From Dillenia suffruticosa (lineage: Eukaryota > Streptophyta > Magnoliopsida > Dilleniales > Dilleniaceae): a stretch of 64,000 bases of DNA. How positions within the stretch are numbered: position 1 is the stretch's first letter; every line of letters starts with the position of its first letter. This document shows positions 22,229-32,765 of the stretch, one piece after another. The notes under the pieces were generated by a model, which saw only the letters and a list, made by a program, of their open reading frames with translations, searched no databases and was not told the DNA's origin. The stretch spans positions 11,547,001 to 11,611,000 of the forward strand of contig JAVTVX010000027.1 of NCBI GenBank assembly GCA_033439265.1, written 5' to 3'. Made by a program: the position numbers and the translations under genes.

Positions 22229-22945
22229 TTATACTTCATTTCTTTCAAATTGATTTAGCTCTTTTTGCATGGCTAGAATCCAATTTTCATCACTTAGAAC
22301 TTTATCAATATTTTTAGGTTCAATTTGAGAAATGAAAGCTACAAACTCACATTGATTTTGAGTTGAAAATCTTGTTCTAACCCCAACCTTTATATCTGCG
22401 ATTACATTTTCTACATTTACACTTCTTCTTACAGTTGGGAATTTTATCTCTTGCTCTTCTTGTTGTTGAAGGTTTGATTGATTTTCTTCACTTTTACCTT
22501 CATTGGATTCTTCCTTCATTTCTTTATTTTCAGTTAACCCTTGTTTTAGAATTTGTTCTACTTCCTGAATTTCATCATCAATACTTCTCTTACTTAAAGG
22601 GTTACTTTCATCAAAATTTACATGAATTGATTTTTCAACCATCATAGTTCTCTTATTGTATATTCTATATGCTTTACTAGAGGTTGAGTATCCTAGAAAT
22701 ATAGTCTCATTGCTTTTTGTATCAAATTTTTCTAAATTATCTTTTCCATCGTTCAGCACATAACATTTACATCCAAAGACATGGAAGTAACTAATGTTAG
22801 GTTTTCTACCTTTGTATAATTTATAGAGAGTTTTCTTGAGAATTGGTCTAATCAATGCCCTATTAAAAATGTAACAACCTGTGTTAACAGCTTCAACCCA
22901 AAAGTATTTGGGTAAGTTATGCTCACATAGCATAGTTCCAGCCAT
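22229..22945 (-). pseudogene. SIRE-like integrase C-terminal region to start of RT
   Basis: A 238-codon frame begins MAGTMLCEHNLPKYFWVEAVNTGCYIFNR, then GRKPNISYFHVFGCKCYVLNDG, ETIFLGYSTSSKAYRIYNKRTMMVEKSIHVNFDE, a Glu/Gln-rich linker (EESNEGKSEENQSNLQQQEEQE), and DENWILAMQKELNQFERNEV at the entry to RT. It follows the integrase core at 22958-23524 after a stop. This is the standard C-terminal integrase region and linker; both ends are stops, so it is a fragment. Confidence 0.9.
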
Positions 22946-22957
22946 TTCTTGTAAGGT

Positions 22958-23524
22958 TCAATTCTTTCTCTCCATATCACCATTTTGTTGAGGTGTTCTA
23001 GGTGTAGAGAACTTGTGATATATTTTATTTTCATCACAATATTCTTGCAAGGATTTATTTTCAAATTTTTTGCCATGATCACTTCTAATGTTATTAATTG
23101 TGCACCCTTTTTCATTTTGAATCTTCCTACACAACTTGATAAATGAACTGTATGCTTCTTCCTTTTTGGCTAAAAATAATACCCAAATATATTTTGAGAA
23201 GTTATCAATTATTACAAAGCCATAGTGCTTTCCTCCCAAGCTTTGAGTTCTAGTTGGACCAAAGAGATCCATGTGAAGTAATTCTAAGGGTCTCGATGTG
23301 GAGACAACATTTTTAGACTTAAAGAAAAACTTTATATATATTCCCTTCATACATGCATCACACAATTTATTTTTTTCATATTTCAATTTCGGAATTCCTT
23401 TAACAATGTCTTTTCTAATTAGTTTGGAAATTAAGTCCATGCTAGCATGTCCCAATCTTCTATGCCATAGCCAAACATCATCATTTCCAATAGCCATTAA
23501 ACATGCTTCATTTAGAATATTCAA
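22958..23524 (-). pseudogene. SIRE-like integrase zinc domain and catalytic core
   Basis: The 188-codon frame has the HH-CC zinc domain (LWHRRLGHASMD ... LCDACMKG) and the catalytic core with first Asp in LLHMDLFGPTR, second in NIRSDHGKKFE, and Glu in GDMERKN, where GVVERKN is usual. The D-D-E triad is therefore present, but the frame stops immediately after it. Integrase inserts the cDNA into host chromatin. Confidence 0.9.
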
Positions 23525-23618
23525 GTTTTCTAAATTAATGACATAAATGTTTCATTGTCTATTTCCTTTGAATTTTATCTCATTGTTTGATTTATCTATC
23601 ACATTGTAATTATCATGA

Positions 23619-23870
23619 TCAAACACAACAACCTTTATCACACAATTGATTAATGTTTAGAAGATTATGTTTTAAGCCTTTAACTAGCAACACGTGCTCA
23701 AATTGAGTACGAAACATGCCTATGTTTCCTATGCCAATTACTTTTCCTTTTGAGTTGTCTCCAAAGACTACTTTGCCTCCTTTCTTCTCTTCCAAGATGC
23801 TAAACTTAGATGGATCTCCTGTCATATGTCGAGAGCACCGCTATCCAGAAACCATGTATTTTGAAGAGCT
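23619..23870 (-). pseudogene. SIRE-like aspartic protease fragment
   Basis: The active-site text NTWFLDSGA lies at about 23858-23832, then the frame shifts and continues as MTGDPSKFSILEEKKGGKVVFGDNSKGKVIGIGNIG, VLLVKGLKHNLLNINQLCDKG. The equivalent intact text in this lineage is one frame, so a frameshift has occurred a few residues after the catalytic DSG. Confidence 0.85.
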
Positions 23871-23992
23871 TTGGTCTTGAGACAGATCTGCATAAAAAGG
23901 AAATCAAGTATTGGCCTTGGGTACCCAAACTTTCTTGGGTCTGGCAATGTTAGTGCTCATCATGGTCTCATGAGAATGCTTTGGTACCCATT

Positions 23993-24310
23993 TTAGAATT
24001 TTTTCTCGTATTTTAAGTCATTAAACCAATATTTGTCCAAACTATGCCCTATTCTATTGCAGTAAGTGCACTTGGTATGTGTTCTAGATACTTTTGATTG
24101 GTTTGGAATAGATCTTCTTCTAAGCTTGCAGTTGTGTGAACTATGTCCTTGATTCAAGCAGTAATGACATTTAGTATTTGATCTATCCTTTATTGTGTCA
24201 GGAACAAAGAAACTATAAAGTTTATTTTGTGTCAAGGTTAGATTGTAACATAAGCCAGCCTTGTCGAAGACTGTTCTTTGAGCTCCAAGCATCAAGTCCA
24301 ATTTTTCTTG
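23993..24310 (-). pseudogene. SIRE-like gag C-terminal end with two zinc knuckles
   Basis: The frame contains CHYCLNQGHSSHNC and CTYCNRIGHSLDKYW (the last Cys has become Tyr-Trp), preceded by AQRTVFDKAGLCYN. The doubled knuckle in this position also occurs in element 2 at 61749-62030 and is typical of this lineage. It binds packaged RNA. Confidence 0.8.
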
Positions 24311-24339
24311 TCCTTAAGCAAATTTATATAATAGTAAAC

Positions 24340-25374
24340 TCAATTTTTTGTTTTTTTCTTTTCTTGATCTAGTTCCTTCTTTAAGTTTTTGTGAGTGCAA
24401 ACATTGATAGACTTGATTTCAATTTCAACATGCAAGTCATGAACATTGCCTTTAGCTTCCTCAAGTAGATTGTTTTTCTCTTGTTTTAATTCATCATTTT
24501 CTATTATGAGTTTCTCATTTTCAAGTTTCAACTTATTCTTATCTTGTTCTAATTTGATCATTTCCCTTTTAAGTGCTATATTTTTCTTGTTCATATTTTT
24601 CAAATCCTTAATAGATTCTAACAGTGTATCATGCAGTTCATCAAAAGTTAAATCATGTTCAGAATCTAAATCGGAGAAATAAGATGTTGAAGATGTTACC
24701 TCAATGTTTGAATCTCCTTTTAAAGCCAGGAAGCACAAGTTGGCTTGTTGTTGTTCATGTTCTTCCTCACTAGAACTTTCATCTTCATCACTCCAAACTG
24801 CTAGAGCCTTTTTCTTCCCATTCTTTTCCTTTTTCTCTGCTTTCTTGAGTGATGGACAATCAGTTTTAATGTGCCCAAGCTTTTTGCATTCGTAGCATCT
24901 TATTTCTTCTCTTCTTTTAGATTTCTTGAATTCTCTTCTATTTTTGTTTCTTTTTCTCATCATGAATTTCTTGAATTTTCTTGTCAGAAGTGCCATGTCT
25001 TCATCTTCATTACTGCTTGAATTTTCTTCCTCACTTTCAGCCTTTAAAGCTATAGATTTTCCTCTTTTTTCATTTCCATTTCCTTTGGAGATTACCTTCA
25101 TTTCATGTGTAGTTAGTGAACCAACTAGTTGATTCATTGTGAGAGTCTCTAGGTTCTTGGATTCTTCAATAGCTGTGACTTTGGCTTCCCAAGATTTAGG
25201 CATGCAACATAGTACTTTGTCAACCATGTCTTCTTGACTGATTCCTTTACCGAGCAGCCTTAGTTCATTTATAATAGTATTGAATCTTGTTATCATGTCT
25301 CTAACACTTTCACCATCTTTTATTTTGAATGCCTCGTACTCTTGCTTTAATATTCTTATTTTGTTTTTCCTCAC
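24340..25374 (-). pseudogene. SIRE-like gag main body
   Basis: A 344-codon frame: KQEYEAFKIKDGESVRDMITRFNTIINELRLLGKGISQEDMVDKVLCCMPKSWEAKVTAIEES (capsid), then a first zinc knuckle CYECKKLGHIKTDC, an acidic Ser/Glu-rich stretch, and a long predicted coiled coil (KREMIKLEQDKNKLKLENEKLIIENDELKQEKNNLL). The coiled coil in gag is characteristic of SIRE/Maximus elements. Stops separate it from the N-terminus at 25516-25743. Confidence 0.9.
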
Positions 25375-25743
25375 TTAATTTGTGCCTTCATATGTAACCT
25401 TCAATCTTTTCCATATCTCTTTTGCAGTGATGCACGATAAGATTCTATTATACTCATTGAGGCTTAGAGCTAGGTGTAATAAATTGACAGTTTTGCAATT
25501 GGTTCTATAGGCTTTCTATTTTTCAAGAGTCATGTTCTTTATTTTTACAGAAACCCTCACTCCATCTATTTCTTCTGGTGAGAATTCGATTCCTTCTTCA
25601 ATTATTTCCCAAGTTGTTTCATCTTGGGCAATAATGAAGTTCCTCATTCTTTGCTTCCAATAGCTATAGTTATTGTCGTTAAAGAATAATACTCTGTTAG
25701 TTGAGCATACTTTGAAAGGAACACTGTCTCCATTCAGTGCCAT
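25375..25743 (-). pseudogene. SIRE-like gag N-terminus
   Basis: The start is ATG 25743, 48 bp after the primer-binding site: MALNGDSVPFKVCSTNRVLFFNDNNYSYWKQRMRNFIIAQD, matching the start of gag in element 2 (60199 on). The open frame ends at 25516; the remaining capsid text to 25375 (TVNLLHLALSLNEYN-like) is in another frame. Confidence 0.85.
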
Positions 25744-25790
25744 CTTCGATCTTTTCTTCTGAGGTTGCTAACCCTTTTTCAGAAGACCCT

Positions 25791-25801
25791 CTTTGATACC
25801 A
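25791..25801 (-). other. Primer-binding site of SIRE-like element 1
   Basis: The minus strand reads TGGTATCAAAG, two bases from the 5' LTR end, with one change from TGGTATCAGAG. Confidence 0.8.
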
Positions 25802-25803
25802 CT

Positions 25804-27084
25804 TGTTGACACTGAATATAATAATCTAGAGGGGGTAAATAAGTTATTTACAAATTTTTAGTTAATTATAGAGATTTAAAATAAAAATTGATTTACACGA
25901 ATAAACAAGAACAGGTAAAAAAGATTGACACGCAATTTATAATGGTTCCACTTTCTTGGTGTATGTCCACTCTCAGACTTTACCTAGATTTTCAAATCCA
26001 CTATTTTATTCAAGAATTACAGACTAGTTTCTGATGGTGCTAATGAACCTTACAAGTATTTTTCAATAAACTTGATTTTCACATGATCAAGCAAACCTAT
26101 TTTGATATTTCTATTTTTCTTTTACGATTCAATTCAGAGAAAACACAATTTTGAGTTTACACAACAAGTAGAAAGTGAAATAAAATATGAAGCTTTCAAT
26201 CTTCATAATGCTCGTTACAATGCACGTTTAAACAAAATCACAAGTAACGATTGTGAGTGATGTTCAGAGATTTTTTTTTCAACTTAGCGTCACAGACCTT
26301 GTCTTCTTCTCTATTCTTGAATGGATTTTATAGTCGAGCAATTAGGGTTTGGCCGTTAGACATCATTGAATGCATTTCAGTATTTGGTGAGATAGGTGAA
26401 CAGTACAATAAATTCGCACCAGCTTTTCTAAACAAATGAACGTTAGAGACAGCAGGACAATCTATCGAGACTATAAGTAGACTTATCTTTACAATTTAAA
26501 ATTTTGGGTCACTTTGATGATCAGTCAAGTCGCCTTAACATGATTGTAGGAAGACTTACTTAGTTTTGGATTGGCTTGACAACTGTTCATGTCAATTTGT
26601 CAATGTGAGAGGCAAGGGGACTTGTCCTCACCATGAGTGGCCTTATCAAGTCATAAGCCTTCTTATACAAACTATAAGTCGCCTTAGGCTTGATTCTCAC
26701 TTTGCAAGACGACTTGTATTTGCAATGAGACGACTTATATGCTAAGAGCTCAGATTATGTCATCTTAAGTATACAAGTGGGTTATCTCATCTATTGTGTA
26801 ACTTTTGTTTCTGAGGCATGAATAAGCCAGGTCGTCTTATGCATGACCTTGAGTCGACTTATAGATGTATAGACCATTACTTTTGTAATATGTCTTCTCT
26901 GGGTCGTCTTGTCCAATTTATGGAGGTGATTTATGTTATAATTTCTAGGTTCAAGTCATCTTGTGGATATATTTGGGTCGTTCTAAAAGTAATTGGGTTG
27001 CCTTATCCTTAAGGCCGAGTAGTCTTTAGGTGCTACAGAATCAGACTTCTATAACTCAGTTTTGTCAGATCACCTTGTCACACT
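25804..27084 (-). repeat. 5' LTR of SIRE-like element 1, truncated
   Basis: It aligns with 19851 to about 21134, including the motif array (26470-27070). At ...CTTGTCACACTT it switches directly into repeat R copy 2. The part corresponding to 21135-21563, which would be the LTR start, is absent. Confidence 0.85.
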
Positions 27085-28399
27085 TTGGGTAACAACATGC
27101 AAGAAGCAAGGGAAAGACACTACGGGAGACAAGGAGGCTGATGTGAGCAAAAGGGACCGACCAAGAAGGCCCCCGCTCAAAAGGAAGCCATGCGAAGAAA
27201 CACCATGGCTTAAGCAGCCAGCACATGCACAAGCACCATGTCACGAGCAGCCTCCGCATGCGCACATGCAAGAGATGAGCAAAGTGATGCCCCTGCACAA
27301 AGTGACCCTAAGCAGCCCTTGCCGGGAGTCATCAATGCACGAAGAGATGCAATCCATAATGCACCGCATGAGCCTTAGCATGATAGAGACAATATCATAC
27401 ATGACATGGTGCACCATGAGCCAAGACATAGCTCTAAAGAGGCGGGCAAGAAATGCAAGAAGGATCACCAATGCTCGAGGAGATTGCAACATGGCTCGAT
27501 GAAATAGGGCCATGGCTCGATGAGTGCGTGGTAGAGTATGAGCTAGAGTGCTACGAGATCGGGCCACTGCTCTAGCAACCATGAGTCGCATGCACTAGCG
27601 TGCACAAGCATTGCCCCAATAGCCAAAGGGCCACTAGTCTCTCTAAGTCATTGAAGTATGCAATTAACTGCCATAGTAGTTATTTAATAGTTAATGCATT
27701 ATAGGAGTCTTTTAGAGTGAAAGGGTATATGTAATGAGGATCTTTGTCTTCCCAGCCATTTTTTATGAATAAGATAATCCTCCCCCTCTTATAATCATCG
27801 AATTTCATTAATCAAAGTTCAGAAACTCTTCTTCTCCAACGTGAGAGTAGAATTTAGGGTTTAAGGGTGCAATCGTCCCCTTAAGTTACATCACTATCGC
27901 GTGATAGGCTCTTGCGCTTGAAGATCCCATCAAGGCTAGTTCCAATCCTTCACCATCCTTTTCCATTTCTTTTTTTTCCACCCATTTCCTTGTGAGCCAA
28001 CCCTTGTGCATTGGGCATCTTGGTACCGTGCATAAAGAGTACGCCACCCTCCACATTATCCTCCCCTACCAAACTTATACAACCACGCCAAGATCTAAGG
28101 CATTTCAGCCATCCTAGTACCAAGGCCAAGGATCTCAACCCCCTTTCATCCCTCATCCTTGAGAGAACATCAAGTGTTGCATGTATAGCACCAAGGGAAC
28201 ATAACATTTTTTGTGTTTTCATTGAGAAGGCATCTATTCGATCCCTTTCATTGCGTTTCATCCATCCATCCTCAACATCATTTTAAACCTTCATCCCTCA
28301 AACCGCCCCTCCATTTTCCTTAGAGAAACCAACTATCCATCCATATCAAGCATACCCTTTTGTGAGCAATTTCATTGAAAAGTTATTCTTGCAATCAAT
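27081..28399 (+). repeat. Dispersed repeat R, second copy
   Basis: It matches 17903-19281 from GGGYAACAACATGCAAG to GCAATCAAT. It has several deletions relative to copy 1, for example between TCTCTCTAAGTCATTG and the preceding block (about 50 bp). Frames inside (27062-27502, 28011-28286) correspond to the same shadows as in copy 1 and are not conserved as proteins. Confidence 0.65.
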
Positions 28400-30271
28400 A
28401 GTGAGCAATTTGAGTAGGCTGTACTCGGATCATACTTACGCAGCTGAGTTGAGCAAGAGCTCTTGTGGCACCATACACGAATGACATAAGCATGAGAAGA
28501 AGACTCAAGGTCTAGACAAGAAGAAGCCATCCGAAGAATCCGACAACAAGGTATAAAAATGTTGTTGAAATAAAGGACAATTAGGGTTTATGTCCTAAGG
28601 GAATGAAGTCTAAATGTATAGCTTTAATTTGGGTAGATTTTTCATTCTCGTTGTAATCCCTTTAAGGTTTCTAAGTTGGGCCCTAAATGGGCCTTGCCCG
28701 GATTGTTCGGGCTGGGCCCGATAGCAAATGGGGGACCAACAGGTACCCCAACGGCTAGCAAAAACAGCCCCAACGGCCAAAATTGGAGAGGGCACAATGC
28801 CCTCTCCTCACTCTCTTTTCTTATCTCCTTTTCCCTTTTCTTTTTCTCTATAAATAGGGCTTATATGTTCCTTTGGAAGGTATGAAAAACATGCCTTCAT
28901 TGCATGTAAACTCTCTTTGATTTATCAATTAAATTCTTGAAGTTTCTTTCTTCATTCTTAGCTTGCTATATTTAAATTTCATCAAATGTAGGAAGAAGGA
29001 GCTTAATAAAACCAATGTGAAGTGCTACATCTACGATAGATTTGACTATTTCACTCGTGAGTGTGACGAAAAGAAACTAGATCTTTTTTTTACATGGTTT
29101 GAAGTTTTGTCTTATCTGTATAATACTCACTGATTTCTCTCATTTATGAATTGTAGATTCAAGAGCCGCTGACCACATAGCTCGAGATAGGAACGTGTAT
29201 GTAGAGTCCTAGTGAGTGAGTTCTCAGGTTAGGAGGATTTACGTAGCGAACGGAGAATTTGTCATTGTCAGAGGGATTGACATTTGCAAGTTAGAGTTGT
29301 GAAGTTGACATACTCTGTATCTACATGATGTACTTTACGCTCCAGATATTTGATGGAACTTGATTTCAGTACTTTGTTTAGATCTCTTAAGATACGCTTT
29401 GTCTTTTGAAAAATCATCTGTTTCGATTAATTACGATAGTTTTTCATTTTTCTGGTTTTGTCCATGATGGACGATATGCCCCGGATATTATTTCTTTTAA
29501 TGCTATTTCTTGTTATTTTTCTATTATTTTTATATTTGATTGCGTAGACGATGATTTGAATGTATGATATAGTAGAATTGGACATATAGGGTAAGAGAGG
29601 ATGAATCGGTTAGTAGCGAGTAATCTGTTGGGTCTACTAATCAAGATGAAGTTGCTCATATATGAGTTTTGCCTAACTGGCAAAGTTACAAGAAAATCAT
29701 TTGGCAAGAGAATGAGAGATGTGAGTCTATTGTAGTTGGTCCATTCCGATATCTGTGATTCTATAATCGTAAGAGCTTGAAATAAAGGTGTGTATTTTTT
29801 TCCATTCATAGACGATTACGCGTATTTCAGTTATATCTATTTAATCTCATAGAAGTCTAAGGCATTGGAATGATTCAGGAGATTTATTAAATTAGTTAGA
29901 CTTGAAAGTGAAGATTCTCAAAACTAATCGGGGGCATGTGTATATATTTGAACAATTCAAAGAACTCTATTTCGAGAAGGATATCACGAAATAGTTAATT
30001 ATTCCTACTTCTTCTTATCAAAATGGAGTAGTTGAGATGAGGAATTGGACTTTATTGGAGATAGTGTAGGCCAATTTTCTATCTCCAATTGGGAAGATGT
30101 TTTGTTTACTACAGCTTGCGTTTTTAACTATATCTCAAAAAAATTTTGTAGTCAGTACCCCAAATGAGTTTTGGATAGAGAGGCACCTAACATTAGCCAC
30201 TTGAGGCCAAGGGGTTGTGTGGTATATGTTCACGATTTCTCGTATCCACACAACAAGTTAGACTCGCGGAT
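28400..30271 (+). pseudogene. Old Ty1/copia remnant: gag end, protease and integrase
   Basis: Plus-strand fragments run in copia order. A gag tail lies on both sides of the solo LTR (DKKKPSEESDNK before, NKTNVKCYIYDRFDYFTREC after), where the zinc knuckle's second Cys is Tyr. A protease trace follows (AADHIARDRNVYVES near 29170). The integrase reads RMNRLVASNLLGL, LVHSDICDS, FIDDYAYFSYIYL, SYQNGVVEMRNWTLLE and VVSTPNEFWIERH. Stops and frameshifts occur every few dozen codons, so this is one of the oldest elements in the window. It is cut by an inverted SIRE-like LTR piece at 30272. Confidence 0.75.
28563..28984 (+). repeat. Solo LTR of the 10778-15828 copia family
   Basis: The 422-bp unit starts TGTTGAAATAAAGG and ends AAATTTCATCA. 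It is flanked on both sides by the identical 5-bp word AATGT (28558-28562, 28985-28989). It shares with the complete element the GGGCCCTAAATGGGCC / GGGCTGGGCCC block, the CCAACGGCTAG repeats, the GCCCTCTCCTC block and a TATAAATA box (28849-28856). The last base pairs have decayed from TTCAACA. The clean target duplication shows it was left by LTR-LTR recombination inside the older copia gag. Confidence 0.9.
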
Positions 30272-31313
30272 TTTGTTTCGTAGATTTTGTTTCTGATATA
30301 TGTAGGTCGACATGTTTAATATGGACATCGACCTGAATTCAAAAATTTTATAGTGTATTTTTGTCAAAACAGGTTGACAAGATTGCATTTAGGTCGACAA
30401 GGTTCTGTGCCAGATAAAATAGGTAGACACACAGTTTTGAATTGGTCGATGTGTGTATGCATGTCGACAAGATTGTAATAGGTCGATGTGTAATATTAAA
30501 GACTTAATGAATATCAGGTCGACAAGTCTATCGTATGCATCGATATATGCCTATGCAAGTGGAAAATTGGTGGACTTGTGCAAATAAATTGGTCGATGTG
30601 TGTATGCTTGTCGACAAGTGAGAGACATGTCAATGTGTGATCTTAAGAAACAAAAGCTTTTCAGGTCAACATGTTTTCCTCATAAGTTGATGTGTCACTA
30701 TTTATCAATAAAATAGGTGGATGTGTGTTTTAGAGACAAGGACTGACAGGTCGACATATTGTGTCCATATGAGTTGATGTGTCACTGTTCATCAATAAAA
30801 TAGGTAGGCCTGATAAAGTGAATTGGTTGATGTGCTTTAGGTATGTCAACAAGTTTTAAGCTCAGGTCAATGTGTTATGTTGTATTATATATAAGACACT
30901 TTACTTCAGGTTGATGTGTCTTGATTATACATTGACATGTATCTATTCCTTCATAAAATTGGTGGACAAGGCAAATCAAATAGGTCGATATAATTGCCTT
31001 CATGTCGACAAGATTAGCAACATGTCGATGTGTAATATTAAGAAAACAAATATAACAGGTCAACAAGGTTTTGGAAATATCGATGTCCTAGTGTATTTTT
31101 ACTTTATGTGTCAATATCTAATAGGTGTAGGTTGATGTGTTTCAGAAATTGGTCGACATAGGGCTTACAATTGGTGGACCTACAATGTAGGTCGATGTAT
31201 TCTTTAGTCAGGTCGACATGATTTGCAGACTTCTGAATTTACTATTATTTATTTGATTTTCTTGAACTTTCTTTCTTTCATTTTATTATCATCAAAACTT
31301 TACTATGTCAACA
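30272..31313 (-). repeat. Inverted, truncated SIRE-like LTR with motif array
   Basis: Read on the minus strand from 31313 it starts TGTTGACATAGTAAAG and follows 58127-59387 (TGTTGACCTAGTAAAG... to the GAAACAAA block near 59387). It holds the same array of GTCGAC-type words (AGGTCGACATG, GGTCGATGTG, TGTCGACAAG). The rest of the LTR (counterpart of 59388-60139) is missing. It splits the old copia element between integrase text ending near 30271 and text restarting at 31314. Confidence 0.85.
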
Positions 31314-32765
31314 ATAAAATAGTCAAAACACTCTAGGGGTATATGTTCTTAGGTGAGCATACGGACGACACTGTCACTAAGATTGAGTCTCGTGATACCA
31401 TATTTTTTCAGATTAATTTTCATAAAAGAGGTGAAATTGATCGGGACTTTACCTTCTATGAGATGGATGAGTCTAGTGGTTTAGTTGAGTCCAGCGATAG
31501 GTCATGGTCCTAGTGGGAGCGATCCATCTAAAGGTGAAGAGGTTCTCCCTCCTTGTAAGAGTAGTTGAGGACGCATAATAAACGTCGTGATACCATATTG
31601 TGACGCTTAAGAATGATGAGGTATCTAAAACGGTTCAAAAGACTCTCAAGAGTCCTACAAGGACTATTGGTTGAAGGCTATGGATGAGGAGAAATAGTCA
31701 ATGAGAATCAATAGAGTCTGGGACTAGTTAATTTGTCTAAGGGCAGAAAGGCCATTAGGAACAAGTGGATTCTCAAGATCAAGAGAAAGGCCGATGGATC
31801 AATGGAGAGGCATAAACCCTATCTGGTAGCTAAGGGTTTCATTTAGACTAAGGCATGAACTATGAGAAGACTTTCTCTCTAGTAGTCAAATTTATTTCGA
31901 TTCATTTACTTTTAGCGATTATCGCGAACATAGATCTAGAGTTACACCAAATAAACGTAAAAATTGCCTTCCTTAACAAAAGTTTGGATGAGAAGATCTA
32001 CATGGAACAACACTTTGGGTTAGTTCTAAAAGGTCAAGAGGATTAGATTTGTTGATTTCGGAAGTTGATATATGGGTTTAAGCAATCATCTAGGCAATGG
32101 TACCTAAGATTTCACAAGATGGTTTTGTAATGATAGAGTAGGATCATTGTATATATCTAATACGTTTTACTGACTCCTTTGAGATCATGTTCTTATATGT
32201 AGAGAACATTCTGTTAGTCGGGAATAACAGAGAGTATCTGATTACTATTAAAACATAATTATGTCGAGTTTTGATATGAATAACGTGGTTGAGGCTCAAT
32301 TCATTCTCAGAGTTAAGATAAAGAGAGATCGCTTAAGATGGGTGTTGGCTCTTTTACAAGAGTTCTGTATCATGAAGGTTCTCGAGTACTTCGAGATGAA
32401 CAATTATAATCCCATAGATTCTCCCATTGCTAAAGGTGAAGGCTCGAATCTTGATATGTATCTTAAAACTCAGAAAAAAAAAGGGAGATGAGTAGAATCT
32501 TTTATACCAATACAGTAAGGGAGATAAATAAAATCATTTATATTAGTGTAGTGGGTAGTCTGATATACGCAATAATGTGTATACGACTAGATATTTGCAG
32601 TCGGTCTAGTAAATAGGTATCAATTGAATCCTGGAAGGAGTTGTTATTGAAGAGTAGTGAAAATGATTCTGAGATATCTCAAAGGAACTATGAACCTCCC
32701 TTTGTGTTACGGAAAAGATGATTTATGTCTCATTAGGTATTCAGACGCCGACTGAAGTTGTGTAG
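31314..32765 (+). pseudogene. Old Ty1/copia remnant: integrase end, RT and RNase H
   Basis: The text resumes SKHSRGY, FLGEHTDDTVTKIESRDTIFF, EIDRDFTFYEMDESSGLVESSD (integrase C-terminal region). It continues with KGRKAIRNKWILKIKRKADGSMERHK, YLVAKGF and IANIDLELHQINVKIAFLNKSLDEKIYM from RT, and NNVVEAQFILRVKIKRD and SLCYGKDDLCLIRYSDAD near the RNase H. The YVDD region is not recognisable. Many stops. No 3' LTR was found after 32765. Confidence 0.75.

Larger units (their letters stand above)
19851..27084 (-). mobile_element. SIRE/Maximus-like Ty1/copia element, internally deleted, 5' LTR truncated
   Basis: The 3' LTR (19851-21563) and partial 5' LTR (25804-27084) are clearly homologous. The internal region carries gag, protease, integrase and the start of RT on the minus strand. 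Most of RT, all RNase H and the usual extra 3' coding region of the SIRE lineage are gone. A perfect polypurine tract and a primer-binding site mark the internal borders. The 5' LTR lacks its last ~430 bp where repeat R copy 2 begins, so only one side can be checked for a target duplication. Large LTRs, the two-knuckle gag and LTR wording (CTATTCACCCCTCTTTAGG near the end) support the lineage call. Confidence 0.85.
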
